From positions 99,325,460-99,389,459 of the forward strand of contig CM055092.1 in assembly GCA_029204225.1 (NCBI GenBank): a DNA stretch of 64,000 nucleotides. The letters run 5' to 3'. This stretch comes from Diphasiastrum complanatum. Lineage: Eukaryota; Streptophyta; Lycopodiopsida; Lycopodiales; Lycopodiaceae. Shown here piece by piece: positions 45,506 to 58,027 of the stretch. The notes below the pieces were generated by a model, which saw only the letters and a list, made by a program, of their open reading frames with translations, was not told the origin of the DNA and made no database searches. The translations under genes and the position numbers were made by a program. The stretch's first letter is position 1. Each line of letters starts with the position of its first letter.

Positions 45506-46403
45506 CTACATTCAGCGAAAACAATATAATTACCATTCAGTATCAGTCCATTTATAGGTTGCTGTGTCCATCTTAGAAAAATGCTGGCAAGACTATGTGA
45601 AGTTATGAAGGAAAGAAAGCGATGTGTACTGCTTGCATGGGCTTTGGATCAAACCATCTTTCGACTCAAAAACATGTTCTCACCAATTCCGAAAGAAAAA
45701 CCTTTTCTGACAAGCTAATATATAGAAGTGCAACCGAATGCAAGAGAAATTAATTAGAGTAAGTGACGGATCGTGGAACAGCAAGTTGAATTAAACTCAC
45801 CCTCTGGCCAGTCTATGTTCAATAATTATCCCACACTACTAAGCAATGACCACCCAGGTGCCCGTACACACTCCCAAATAGCTACGAAATATACAATTAC
45901 TTACAACCAACTATCAACACATAGCATTGACGAAAACTCCTGCTGCGAAAGAGCATCACAAAAACAAGTGTGTAAACACGCACCTGAACGTGAATCTGGG
46001 CAATATCCATGCTGAAATTGAATATACTGAGATAAGACCGACCAAAAAACACTATGCAGCAGAAGCCCAAAATGCTGTTAGAGCTAGTGAGTGCCATAGT
46101 AGGCTTTATACAGGAACAATGCATCAGAATTGGTCCTGGTATCGGTGGTGCAGAGAGCAGCAGTGCAGTGGTGGCGTTGGAGACAGGAAACTTCTCCCGA
46201 TCAGTGGGCGACGGTGTAGTTTTTTGAGCAATAGCAGCGGACTAGCTAGCAGTATCTTTAGCTATAGAGCAATAGTGTGGTAGTTTCTCCACCGTCAGTG
46301 ATATGTATGCGCGCACGAGAGCAAAAGCAACCAAAAGATCGAGAGATCGAGAGAGAGATTTCCCAGATTTCGAAGTAGCGTAATAGATCGAGAAGGTCAG
46401 AGC
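45506..46403. other. Region upstream of ARD copy 3
   Basis: Expected to hold the first ARD exon and promoter. A strong donor GGTGAGT lies on the minus strand at about 45,800, with upstream ATGs, but the frame does not join ARD cleanly. The part 45,881-46,403 equals 22,209-22,736. Confidence 0.35.
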
Positions 46404-46753
46404 CGCGTGTAGGGATGAAGGGTTAAGGGTGAAGGAGAGGTGGCGGTGGCACTGCAGCCTAAGTCTTCTCGGAGAGAACCAACACCCAACCTTTATATAT
46501 GCATGGCAAGACTACTGCAGGTGCCAACAATGACTATAATGATTATGAAGGGAGATATGGGGTACTTACTTCTAGTTGAAATTCACCCCTAAAAGTGTAC
46601 TCCCTCTTGGGGGTTTATGTTTTACTTGTGTACTCTATGTAGAAGAACATTCTCCAATGATGGACTTTGTCAAAAATGAATACACATTAGAGGCGCTCTT
46701 TTTCATGTACTCTCAATCCTATTATACATCTAATTTCACTCCAACAAAACCAT
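46404..46753. other. Composite copy 3, left flank of minisatellite
   Basis: Near-identical to 22,737-23,086 and inverted 18,784-19,165. No gene identified. Confidence 0.55.
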
Positions 46754-47236
46754 CACATGGTATCCGGTCAAGATTTTAAAGAGGTGATCCGGTCGAGATT
46801 TGAGATACTGATCCGATCGAGATTTTGTCTTTTGGATCCGGTCGAGATGTGTTAACATTGATCCGGTCGAGATTTTGCCTTTGGATTCGGTCGAGATTTT
46901 TTCTTTGGATCCAGTCGAGATGTGATGACTCTGCTCTGGTCGAGATTTAAAATAGGTGATCCGGTCGAGATTTTTTCTTTGGATCCAGTCGAGATGTGAT
47001 GACTCTGCTCTGGTACAGATTTTAAACAAGTGATCCGGTCGATATGTGATGACTCTGATCCGGTCGAGATTTAAAATAGGTGATTCGGTCGATATGTGAT
47101 GACTTTGATCTAGTCGAGATTTTGTCTTTGTTGGCATCCGGTCGAGATTGCCATTCAGTTGAGATTTGAGTTGTTGGTATCCGGTCAAGATTGCCATCCG
47201 GTTGAGATGTGAGTTGTTGGCATCCGGTTGCGATTG
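46754..47236. repeat. GGTCGAGATTT minisatellite, copy 3
   Basis: About 20 units of CCGGTCGAGATTTT, nearly the same unit order as 23,087-23,579. Confidence 0.9.
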
Positions 47237-47640
47237 TGTTGGAGGGTTTGCGGATCCCGAGGCAACCCTAACCCTAGTTAATATGTGAGAGGGATTTGGC
47301 ACCCTCCGTGTGTAAGTCCAACCCAATGATCACATAGTTATTTGATTAAAGGACTTTAGGCCTTTTTGCGGGACTTTTATGTCGCAAGGCCTAAATGCCA
47401 AGTTAGTAAATAAAGTTGGCTTTCCCTCCAATTTTGGATATTTCCCACTCTTTTTTAAATTTGAATAATTAGGGAGGTAGAAATGGACCAATAGCATTAT
47501 GAGGCCAGGGTTCTCCTCTCTATAATAAAAAGGGACCAACTCGAGTAGTCTTTATTGTGGATCTTAGTGTTAATGATTGTAGTGTTAATGCTTAGGGTTA
47601 ATGGATGTTAGAGTTAGATGTTGATCTTCCATTCATGCTG
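47237..47640 (+). repeat. LTR-like module A (copy 3)
   Basis: TGTTGGAGGGTTTGCGG start. It contains TTTAGGCCTTTTTGCGGGAC and the AATGCTTAGGGTTAATGG end phrase shared with LTR B, with a different centre. It runs into the copia module without a primer site. Confidence 0.6.
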
Positions 47641-47651
47641 AAATTTAAAAT

Positions 47652-48480
47652 ATGCTATCGCTCTCTTGGGATTCATATGCTGAAATTCATATGGTAGATG
47701 CAAAGTGTAGTGATATACCTATGGAGTCAAATGTAAAGCTAACTATAAGAGGTAATGCAAGATCCTTCGAGGACATTACTCTCTATAGAAAGCTAGTTGG
47801 TTCACTTATATATCTAACCATCACAAGACTAGATATAAGCTATTTTGTTGGTAGATTAAGCCAGTTTATGTAAGATCCTAGTGAAGAGCATTGGAAGCTA
47901 GAGAAAAGAGTTTTGAGATACATCATGGGCACTCGAGATTTTGGCATATTGTATGAGGGATCATCACGAAACTTGTATGGTTTTTCAGATTTAGACTTTG
48001 CTAGAGATCAAATGGATAGAAAATCCACAAGTGCACATTGTATTTTCAGAGGTGATGGAGCTATATCATGGATGTCGAAGAAACAAGCCACTCTCTCATT
48101 GTCATCTAGTGAGGCCGATTACAAAGTTCTTACTCATTACACAGAGGAGATATATGGATCAAGAGGATGATAAAGGATCTTAACTTGCTGGAATTTTTAG
48201 AGAGCCCAATCATCTTTTGTGACAACCTTTCAGCCCAAAAGTTGGCAAACAATCCTATCTTTCATACGAGGAGTAAGCATATTGAGGTGGCATATCACTT
48301 TGTGAGAGAACAAACCATGGAAAAGGAGGTGGAGCTTCAACATGTGTCTTCAATGGAATGTGTAGCTGATATCTTCACCAAAGCACTTGGAAAAGACATG
48401 TTTACCTTTAAAGCATAGGACTTCACTTGGAGTATTCTCGAGGTCTATTGTAAACTAATTGAAGAGGGACTGTGAGAAAC
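47652..48480 (+). pseudogene. Ty1/copia reverse transcriptase end plus RNase H (copy 3)
   Basis: Same piece as at 23,984, a few changes apart (DAKCSDIPME for DAKCCDTPME). All four RNase H acidic positions are still readable (GFSDLDFA, LSSSEADYK, IFCDNLSAQ, VADIFTKAL). The same TAA after LSQFM and TGA after YGSRG as in copy 2. The purine run GAAGAGGGAC and the LTR start at 48,471 follow. Confidence 0.9.
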
Positions 48481-48655
48481 TGTCAACCAATTTGATCTAT
48501 TTTGGTCTATGTTGATTAGTTGGCAATTTAGGCCAATATGCATTTTATACTTAGAGATAAAATTTATGAAGCTATTTTTAGCCTAAGTACATGTGAAATT
48601 ACCACTTTTAAAAAGTGAGAGAAAGTAGAAAGTCGAATTAGGACACATTCAAATT
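48471..48655 (+). repeat. Copia 3' LTR piece (copy 3)
   Basis: TGTGAGAAACTGTCAACC start, truncated at the ORF X 3' end. Confidence 0.65.
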
Positions 48656-48768
48656 TGAATGTTAGATTCAGTGAATCTAGTGATCTTTCCATTTACTTGA
48701 TGTTCGTCTAGTTTATAGAATCGAATAATATATTTTAGAACATTTTCAATATCAATATAGATATTATT

Positions 48769-49937
48769 TCAACCGTTGTAATTGCACTCACTATATTCTG
48801 ATTTGTATAATTCAGCTATATGAAGTGGTTGCCCAACTACTTTGAACATTCTGTCATTATAATAATTTCTTGCTAATCTTACCCGATATGGACGAGGAAG
48901 ATCAGTTTTCTTCACCATCACTTGAGAAAAGACATTTTTAACTAATCTAAAAAAAGTAGAATAAGCATTTCTGCTTATTCCAGAAATATCACATGCACCT
49001 AGTATTACAGTTGCATCCAAGTAAGTTTCAACCTTATTCAAAATACTCTCTACAATTTCATTTTTCATTTTTAGAGACTGAGCATTTTTCATCATTGCCT
49101 TTATTGACTTTCTTGGTAAAACATGAATTAAAGAAGATCTGATGCATGAACGATCTGTTAAATAGCTCTTTGTGACAAACATGATCTGCAAAAGACATAT
49201 AAAATTCAAATTATGTTTAATAATTTGATAATGCATATTATCAAATGCAATTGAAACTTGTATGACCAAAACAAATCAAATAAATTGTTTATAAGAAAAC
49301 AAAGAAAACAAACTTAAATGCTCAAATCCTTTCTTTTTTATTGTCGCTATCTGTAGATAAGTCATTAATATCCTTCTTCGGTACTCTCTTTTTTTTCCTT
49401 TTCATCATTGTCTTTTTGATAACTTTTATATCAACAAACAGATTTTAAACTATCAGATTGCAACCTCTCCATGGATTCTAACATTTTTTCGTTTGATTCC
49501 CAAAGAGTAGTGACTGTAGCATTCAACTCTGACATAGCATGCTTGAGTGCATTATTTTCAGCACTAGTGTATTGCACACAATGAAACAATTGTTGATTTT
49601 AACGTTGCAATTGTTGATTCGCAAACTGTAATTGCTTATTAAGACAATATATGCTATGCATTTCAATATCATGCAACCTTTGACAATATCCAAGTAATTC
49701 GCTATTTTCTTCACATACAAATATGAGAAGATGAGTTATGGACTTAAAATTTGGACACAAATTCATACGTGGATCATTCGGATAAATTGACCCATCCACC
49801 CACAAATCTATATTCTTATGATTATTCATTCTCAATTCTCTAACTATTTCAACAACATTCTCTACAGCTTTCGAATTTTTCTTAATAATTGGAGTGCACT
49901 CCATAGGAAGTGCAACATGCAAATGGAACATTGCCAT
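48769..49937 (-). CDS. ORF X, unidentified two-exon gene (copy 3)
   Basis: Start MAMFHLHVALPMECTPIIKK at 49,937. The N-terminal domain (NIDLWVDGSIYPND, CEENSELLGYCQRLHDIEMH) and the Gln/Asn-rich coiled coil follow; one TAA interrupts the coil at 49,599 (after QQLQR). The basic region (KRKKKRVPKK-like, about 49,400) is reached only by a frame change, as in copy 1. The intron ends at CTTTTGCAG (about 49,190). Exon 2 reads LDATVILGACDISGISRNAY, PRPYRVRLARNYYND, FKVVGQPLHIAELYKSEY, and similarity runs on past 48,769 to about 48,660. A stop (TGA at about 48,769) follows ECNYNG where copy 1 continues. Family not recognised; antisense to the gypsy element. Confidence 0.5.
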
Positions 49938-50505
49938 TGTTGCAAGCTACGATCCGTAAATACTTCAAACTACAATAAGTCAAATTGAATAGATCTAGCA
50001 TATCTTACTTTTGTAATGTCTATGTTGGGCTGAAAAATCGTCCCGCCTCATATTTCACTATAAGCATACAAAGATTTCAAAAGTGCTGCTACTCCCACTT
50101 CAGTTTTTGCTATGAGCACACCAAGATTTACAGTCTTAAAGCTCTAGCCTCGAATTTTGAAACGAGCATACAGAGAAGTTATTATATCTCATGCTTAACT
50201 AACTAATGTTTGAAGTTAACCATACTAGTTAAACATCAAGCAAGGCTAAAAACTCGGAAAACGACGACCAAAAGTTACCGATTCGTATTATGTATCTACA
50301 TGACCTCTCTCTAAAGTGAATTTTCTTAAAGGGCCCATTTTGAGCCATATTTTTCCTAATGTAGTGATCTAACATGAAAGGGAGTGAAATATAATTGGAC
50401 CCCTTCTTTTCCTCCTCTGAATTCTATTGGTTGAGTGACATATGAGCCCTCAAACTTGATTGGGCCAAATTGATGAATATCTCTCTTTTGATTGGACCCT
50501 AACTC
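49938..50505. other. Conserved spacer between ORF X and LTR B (copy 3)
   Basis: Counterpart of 15,057-15,624. Copy 2 lacks about 270 bp of it (50,065-50,320). It holds no recognisable gene. Confidence 0.5.
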
Positions 50506-51184
50506 TGTTGGAGGGTTTGCAGATCCCAAGGCAATCCTAACTCTAGTTAATAAGTGAGAGGAACTTGGCACCCTGTGTGTGTAAGTGCAACCCGATGATC
50601 ACATAGAGATTAGAAAGTTAATAAAAGGACTTTAGGCCTTTTTGCAGGACTTTTAATGTCGCAGGGCCTAAATGTCAAGTTAGTGAATAAAGCTGGGTTT
50701 CCCACCAATTTGGATGGTTTCCACTCTTTTTTAAATTTGAATAATTAGGGAGACAGCTTGAGTTTGCTACACATGTACATATCTTCATTTCAAATAAGCA
50801 GATTGGTTCTCTTGTGAAATGGATTTATGAATGTTCTTGTTCTCTATCACTTTTCCTCAATCTCTCATGCTTTTATTGTGTTTTGCTAATTGTTGGATCT
50901 GATTGTTATTAGGATTGCATGTTTTGTACTTTCTATGAGAGAGAAAGGGAAAGAGAGAAAGAGTAAGCTATCTTCGTTGTGGATATAGTGTTAATGGATG
51001 TAGTGTTAATGCTTAGGGTTAATGGATGTTAGAGTTAGATGTGAATCTTCCATTCATGCTAGAATCTAAACTATGCTATCGCTCTCATGGGAACGAATCT
51101 ACGCATGACAACTAACTTCATCTCCTCGATGCTAGATTGATTAGATCTTGGGTTGAGGATAGGCAAGGAAAGAAACCCACTACA
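50506..51184 (+). repeat. Gypsy LTR B, full (copy 3)
   Basis: 679 bp, TGTTGGAGGG..CCCACTACA, followed by the tRNA-Asp primer site. Matches 25,994-26,681. Confidence 0.75.
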
Positions 51185-51188
51185 ATTT

Positions 51189-51207
51189 TGGCTCCGTTGT
51201 CGGGGAC
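51189..51207 (+). promoter_or_regulatory. Primer-binding site, tRNA-Asp type
   Basis: TGGCTCCGTTGTCGGGGAC, identical to the copy 2 site at 26,686. Confidence 0.8.
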
Positions 51208-52371
51208 CTACACCAATTTCTTAGTTTGCAGCATGTTTGTTGGATGGTTAGCTTGCATTAGGCATCTTGTCGTGGCATGAATAGTGTTAAATCTGCATTT
51301 AGGATTAGTTTGGGAGTGACTTTGCCTGATTTAAGTGGATTTTCTTGTTTGAAATCTAATCTAATTGTGAAACAGGGAAAGCTATTCAAATCACCAATCT
51401 TAAGATCTATTTGGATTTGAAATATCAGAAAAAACAACAAAATCGGTCAAATCTGCCAGATTTTGGTCAAAAGGAGACAAAAATCGTCTTCAGAGCAGAT
51501 AAATTTCTGCCCTATTTCAGAAAACGTTCGTCGAGTTGAAGGAACCTTCAGTTTTGATCATAGAACCTTCAGCTTGAAGGGCGAACAATCCTTCCCAGCA
51601 GATTTTTAGAAACATAAAAAAAATCCATCAAAAAATCACAAAAATCCTAAACAAAAAAAGAACCTTCACTCGATTCACTGTGCATAGGTGTGATTCAGAT
51701 TTATCTACTGCCAGGTCGACGAAGAATTATATCATAAATAGAAGGTTTCTCAGAGGATTAGTTGTCATATTGTCATATTTTTGTCAAAGAAGTCTCTTTT
51801 TTGCAAAAATACCAGTATTGCTCTTGATTCTTTGCCAGACCTTCGCCGAGTTTTCATATTATTCTATTTAAAATAATTTACTATTTTTGAGTTTGGCCAA
51901 TATTCATCCTATTCAGATCATAGAAAATCTTTACTTTTACCCTCGTCAAATTACAAAAACTGTGCTTTTGTGTGTCCGAAACCTTCGCCAGTTCTACCCT
52001 AGCTTTATCTTGTCTCAGATTCTGAGTCTGAGAGTGCGGCAAAGGTTATTTCCATAGAAATTGTCAGAAAAATCTGATTAAAGAGTTTTTTTCAAAAATA
52101 GCACTATTGAATCTTCACTGAGTGAATCTTCCCCTAGGGAACCTTCGTTAGGTCAATTTTTAGGTTCTGATTTTCTAGATCAAGTCCTTGTCAAATTTTG
52201 AGTCAAATCTGATACAGTCTAATTTTGATTCTAAGAATTTCTTTTTTGTGAATTCACGATATAGGAATCTAATTCTTGTCAAGTGGAAGAGATCTAGCAA
52301 ATCTGATCTGAGATAGTTTCGATTGAAAATCTAGATCCAATCTCATTGTCTGCTTGATTTAATCTGTAAAG
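51208..52371 (+). other. Gypsy 5' leader (copy 3)
   Basis: Non-coding leader, ~96% like 26,705-27,880 by eye. Confidence 0.6.
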
Positions 52372-53804
52372 ATGGCTGTCCCTGGAGGTGCTCCTCGAGA
52401 AGTCAATCCAATCATTATTAGAAGAGCACATCGTTTGGATCTACCCAAATATAATGGATTAATAGATCTAGTTAGATTTCTTCAGATCTATTCTGAATCT
52501 TGTGAAGTCTATGGCGAAGTTTCTTTCCAAGATAAACTTAGCTTTTTTTCTATGGCCTTAACAGACGCAGCACAAGATTGGTACTATAATCAAGATGAAA
52601 CTGAGCACATAGATTGAAAGACTGTTAAACGAGCCCTTATCAGACGGTTCAAACCTTGGAAGTTTATGAAAGACCTTTTTCTAGTTTTAAGTAAAATTAA
52701 AATGGGAAGGCAGAAAATGGTTCAAGACTACATTGAATGGGTAAAACGCCTAAAATCTGAGTGCGAACTTGAGCTAATTAACGAAAATGTCATGATTATG
52801 TGATTTTGTGAGGTTTACCTAAAAGGATCAAATGTGAGCCACTTTTGCAACATGCTATGGATGATGCAATTCCGGAGGAGGATGAAGATTCAGACGATGA
52901 GACGAATATCAATATGTTGCCTTATACAGCAGGGCAGACCACTACGACATCCACCACTATTGCATTAATGAATGTCAACGCTACTACAGAAATGATGCTC
53001 AATGAGTTCGAGAATCTTGGGAAGAACCAGTAGAAACAGATGAAAAAGTTGTAGTTGCAATTTGATGAGAAGATCAAAACATTGGAAGATTTCCATGGAC
53101 AAGAGAACAAGGAACCTGAGAAGTTTGCAAAGACTTTTCCTACAAGGAAAAATGTTTGATGTTCTATTGGTACAGGAAATCACACAATCAATGAGTCTCC
53201 TCAATTGAAAAAATGAATGAAAATCAATATATGCGATTTGTGTAATTCGCCTGATCATGAGACTATTTTTTGCAACTTCAATCCTCAGATAATTCAGCAA
53301 CGGTATGCCCATATGGGATATCAAGAACCACATTATGGAGGAAATCCGGCAGCTAGACCTCGTCAATCTACTCTAGGATACTCGGAACGGCTAGTCTTAC
53401 TTGCCCCACCAAAGCACCCTGCTCCTCCTACCAATTTGATGGAACCATAACCTTACAAAAGTGCCGAGCAATGGAACTATGGTAATGATCAAGAAGGTGG
53501 ATCTTCAAAACAATATGCTATTTAGACTGTCGCGCAACAAGCAACATCTAGAAACTGGACCAGAACACCACTTGGATGCTTTGCATGTGGAAAAAATCAC
53601 AGAGTTGCAGAATGTCGAAATAAAGAAAAATTTGTACCATTCTGTCATGACTGTGGTTATGGGCATTGCTATAAGGAGTGTCCAGCAAAACCAAAGCCAC
53701 CACTGGCTACAGCTCTTGCAAATTTGATAGCAACCAAGCAAAACCAAGTAGCTCAGAATAAAGCAAGTGTACCCTTGATGGTGGTCACCATGGCACAAAA
53801 GTAG
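52372..53804 (+). pseudogene. Ty3/gypsy Gag with two zinc knuckles (copy 3)
   Basis: MAVPGGAPREVNPIII start, capsid motif PKYNGLIDLVRFLQIYSES, MALTDAAQDWYYNQDE, then TGA at 52,615 where Trp (TGG) is likely. The frame continues with KTVKRALIRRFKPW and KMVQDYIEWVKRLKSE. A 24-bp deletion near 52,840 precedes the acidic part. TAG stops at 53,031 and 53,052 fall in Gln positions of a coiled stretch (NQ-stop-KQMKKL-stop-LQFDEK). Zinc knuckles CFACGKNHRVAEC and CHDCGYGHCYKEC lie at 53,579-53,690. TAG at 53,802 closes the frame, as in the other copies. Confidence 0.88.
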
Positions 53805-55560
53805 GAAGAACTGGTAGCTGATCCAGTACCTGCTGATTCTATGCCATTAACTGATTTACCAACAACCTCTGGAGTCTATCCAAATCTTCATGCAGAAAAA
53901 AGAAGATATCAGGATATGAGGCAGTGGATTAAACATCTACAAGTAGAAGAGAAGCTTGAAGCGACTAGAGCAACAGCCAAAGTTTGTTCTTCACTATTGC
54001 AGCAACCGAAAAATTCACGAACAAATATGAATGCCTAGTTGCATCATCATGAAGAACCCTTCAAGATGACTGAACCAGAAGCACCGCAAACAGAACTGCT
54101 CATGAATATTTTTTCTAGTAAGATCAATATTTCGTTGGGAGAGTTCCTAAAGTTGGTGCCATTTCGGTATTTCGTGAAGGAAATGCACTTTTCATTTTAT
54201 ACGGATCACCAGCCGTTACTTTACTTGGTAAACAAGATGTGCAATACTGGGTGTATTGCAAGATGGTTACTGTTATTGACTGAATTTGACTTTCGAATTG
54301 TGGTTCATAAGGAAAAGCAACATTATCTAGACAACCATGTTTCGCAAATTGAATCTGCACGAGTTAATACTGAAGTGGATGATGAATTACCAGACACTAC
54401 ATTATTCTATGTACAGGCAGTACCTAGGTGGGCAGTGGATATTGTTGAGTACCTGATGCTAGGACAACCGAATGACTCTTTGACAAAAGTACAAAAGATG
54501 CAATTGATTCAAAATGCTGAACCTTACCAATTGATTGCAGAAAAATTGTATCTTCATTGATCAGACAATATTCTACGTAGATGTGTTTTATCGCATGAAA
54601 TATCAGATTTAATCATGTTTTCACATGATGGCATGGGCAGAGGACACTTCTCTATAGATATTATTGTCCGCAAACTTTTGCAATCAGGTTGTTGGTGGCC
54701 TACGCTTCATAAGGACACAAAAAATTATATTCAGACATGTGATGTTTGCCAGCGAGCACGACGGCCTACTAGATAGAATTATGAACATTTACATCTGGTT
54801 TTATCGCAAGCACCATTTGAAAAATGCAGACTGGATTATATTGGTGCTATTCATCCTACCGCGTGAGGATCTCAGACCCAATATATTATCATAGCAACTG
54901 ATAATATGACCAAGTGGGTTGAAGCCAAAGCTGTCAAAGTTGCTAATGCGAAATCTATGGCCAAGTTTCTCTCTGCAAATATTATTAATAGATTTGGATG
55001 TCCGATCGAGATTGTCAGTGACCGAGGTACACACTTTGCTAATCAAACGATAGAGTGTTTACTGGAAGAGTTTTTTGTTATACACAATTTTAGTACTCCT
55101 TATCCTAGAGGGAATGGCCAAGCCGAATCTTCCAATAAGATTCTCTACACTATTATGATGAAAATAGTGAGTCGATCTGATTGGGAACATAAACTGCATG
55201 CAACATTATGGGCATTCAGAACTGCTTACAAAAGTAGTAGAAATCAAACACTATTTCAACTAGTTTATGGTCAAGATGTTGTCATGCCGATTGAATTTTT
55301 AATACCATCTCTACGTATAACATCGACAAAGCAGCTAAATGATGATAAGTCTTTGCAACTATGTCGTGAAGCATTGCACAAATTGTGTGAAACAAGATTG
55401 ATGGTAGTTCATGCGTTAGCAGTAGAGAAAGCCCGTCGTAAGGAAATTGAAGTTTACCGATGAAGGCCCGTATAGAGTGAAGGAAATTCTGATCTATGGA
55501 GAAGTGATTCTTGAGCACTTGGACAGAAAACAGTTTGATACTTTTGTGAATGGCAGCTGA
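53805..55560 (+). pseudogene. Ty3/gypsy Pol: RNase H and integrase, protease and polymerase deleted (copy 3)
   Basis: After a spacer and TAG at 54,036 the frame reads LGEFLKLVPFR (pre-protease) and jumps straight to RNase H: FYTDHQPLLYLVNK, CIARWLLLLTEFDF, HYLDNHVSQIES (to about 54,355). The integrase zinc finger (HDGMGRGHFS and CDVCQRARRPTR, 54,625-54,775) follows, then the catalytic core: LDYIGAIHP (54,835), TDNMTKWVEAKAV, IVSDRGTHFANQ (55,010), PRGNGQAESSNKIL (55,110), so all three DDE residues are present. FQLVYGQDVVMPIEF and the tail KARRKEIEVYR end near 55,463. Stops at about 54,774 (TAG) and 54,866 (TGA). Integrase would join element cDNA to the genome. Confidence 0.9.
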
Positions 55561-58027
55561 TTTTGCAAGTTATGGCAGTCTGCTTCGCCAGTTCAGCAAG
55601 CATGATGCAAATGATCTCATGCCAACACATAGGGTCATGCCACACACCAAATCTCTACTTGACAATGTTGGATTTTAGTGGATTCAGAGATGATCGACTG
55701 GTATCGGATTAGTCGATATCTAAACAGATTATCTAATACGAAGTCAAAAATTAGTGGAAATGGTGGTGAGCAGTGGAAGTGGAGCAGTGGAAGTGGTGAG
55801 CAGCGGAAGTTGAGCAGGTGGTGCGTGGATCCGAAGTGCGTCAGTACCAACTATGAGCAAGTTCAAGATGGATCAAATAACTACAATGCGCAATAGAAAA
55901 AAATAGTAGTGTAGACACAAAAAATGCACTCTGATAATAATCGACACTTAGTACAAGAGCTTGAAGCTAGTGCAAATCAGTGGGCGCTAATTAGTCTTTA
56001 GGTGAGTTTGTTGATGGCTAACTAATTGATTCAAAAACTTAACCTGACTAATTACAACAAAACGCCTACTAGATAATAACCTGATCAAAGAGCTGACTCT
56101 AGTAGATCTTTCTTGATGATTGGAAGTCAAATGATCAGTACATTAAAAGTTACCATTAATCTACTTGATTAATTACATTTGTCCTACAGTAGAGAGCCGT
56201 CGTTTTTGCCAAAGAGTTATGTATAGAAGTAGGCGGACTGTCAACGTCACGACGTGGGTCGGATTTTCGAGTTGACAGTACAAAGGGTCGAAATATTATA
56301 AAGGGTCTGATTTGTACAAAGGGTCAAAAAATATACAAAGGGTCAGAAAATATACAAAGACTTGTATTTTTTCAGGGTCAGAAAAATTAGAACCGATTTG
56401 TACCGAACAGCTTCGACGGCTCTCGAAAAAATTAGACTTGATCTAGGGTCAAAAAAATTAGAACCGATCCAACCCAACCCAGGGTTGAAAAATCTCTCTT
56501 TCACAAGAATGACATTGGGTCAAAAATAGTCTTGGGTCGAAAAAATTTGATACTAAATGTTTTTGATCTTCAAGTAAAAATTAATGCCCCCTCTATTTTT
56601 GTAGTTTTTCAAGAATAAGTATAAACATGTTTTTCAAGATGTTCATTACCTAATGGAATTGGGCTTGAGCATAGAATTCCAACTCTCCCCCTTGATGTGG
56701 ATCTTGAAAATCTTTTATCTTCAGATTTAATAAATTGTTAAATCTGAGTTGGTACTCCATGGTGAAGTAATTTGCTGCCATAAACTCTGTCCTATAGTAA
56801 ACCAAAGAAATTATCCTTGTGATTTGGTTGTCATAGTAGATAAATGTCAGATGCGATTGAATAAAATTGGTATCTACAGGTAGGTTCTTTAGTCAAATCG
56901 CCTCCTTGGTAGCATTTGTGCAAGCTATAAAATCTGACTCTGTGGAGGATAATGTTACTGAGGTCTAGCTGTTACATGAGATTGGACCTTGATTGAAAAT
57001 AGATCCAGAAGTTGATATTCTAATGTCAATACTTTCTATCCAATCTACATCTGTGTAGCCTTTGAGAATGTTGGCTGATGGGCCAGATTTTTGTTGACTG
57101 ATGGAAATCAGTCTACTGGGTCGGATTCAAAAAATGTACTCCAGTGCTAACATGCATTTCAGATCTTTCATTGAGCTCAAATTGTTACTGAGTAATAAAA
57201 CTCATCTACATAATGAGCAGTGATAATAGAAAGATCTGATATAGACTTAAAGTAGATATTCGAGTCTACTGAGTTCAGCTAGAAAACATTCTCATTTCGA
57301 AGTGCAAGTTTGATGTCATCTTCTGTCTTGCACTAGTCAACATCAATAGTTGACTTTGCCTCTGAAATAGTGTTGAGTTTCTGCACAAAGTAACAGGCCG
57401 GATCATCCACGAATCGTGATGGAGGCTGTCTGGATCGATTCGATCTTCTTGTTGACAGATCCTCTACTCCAGATGATCTATTGGTTATTTCTTTGCTTTT
57501 TCTTTAGGTTTGTTGCCTGTTACCAAGCTCATTTGGGCATTACTTGTCTGTTTACTTATTTGTTACAATGCTTAGGTCTGGCAGAAACTGATTGAATATC
57601 TTTGTAGTATAATGTCCTGCCTGTTAGAGGACAACTCAGGGTCGTTCTCTAAATAGAGATGCAAGCCATGAGCATTCATTTACAGATCAGCATGCAGCAT
57701 AAATGAACATTCAATTGATTCTACAGCTACCTACTCTAAAAATGAACTGAATCAGATCCTACACTTTACTAGAACTGAGCTACACTTGCATTAATCCACA
57801 AAGCTAAAACAAGAACTAATCTACAACATTTTAGAAGTCCAAGAATCAAGAAACCAACCAGTCTTTTGATTCTTGGACATCCCAAGAACATCAAAAAATA
57901 GAATGTTGGAGGATATGCAAGATTTATACCACATTTCTAGCCTATTTAGTTTATTTGAATGCTAGTTCTACATTATTTCACAAACAAGAAAAAAAAACTA
58001 ACCCACTGTAGGAAAGGAAGAAATCTA
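55561..58027 (+). other. Gypsy 3' non-coding region (copy 3)
   Basis: Matches 5,570-7,556 and 8,955-9,430. GGGTCAAAAA-rich stretches lie at 56,280-56,540. A 3' LTR like LTR B is absent, which is odd for a gypsy element. Similarity ends at about 58,027. Confidence 0.6.
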
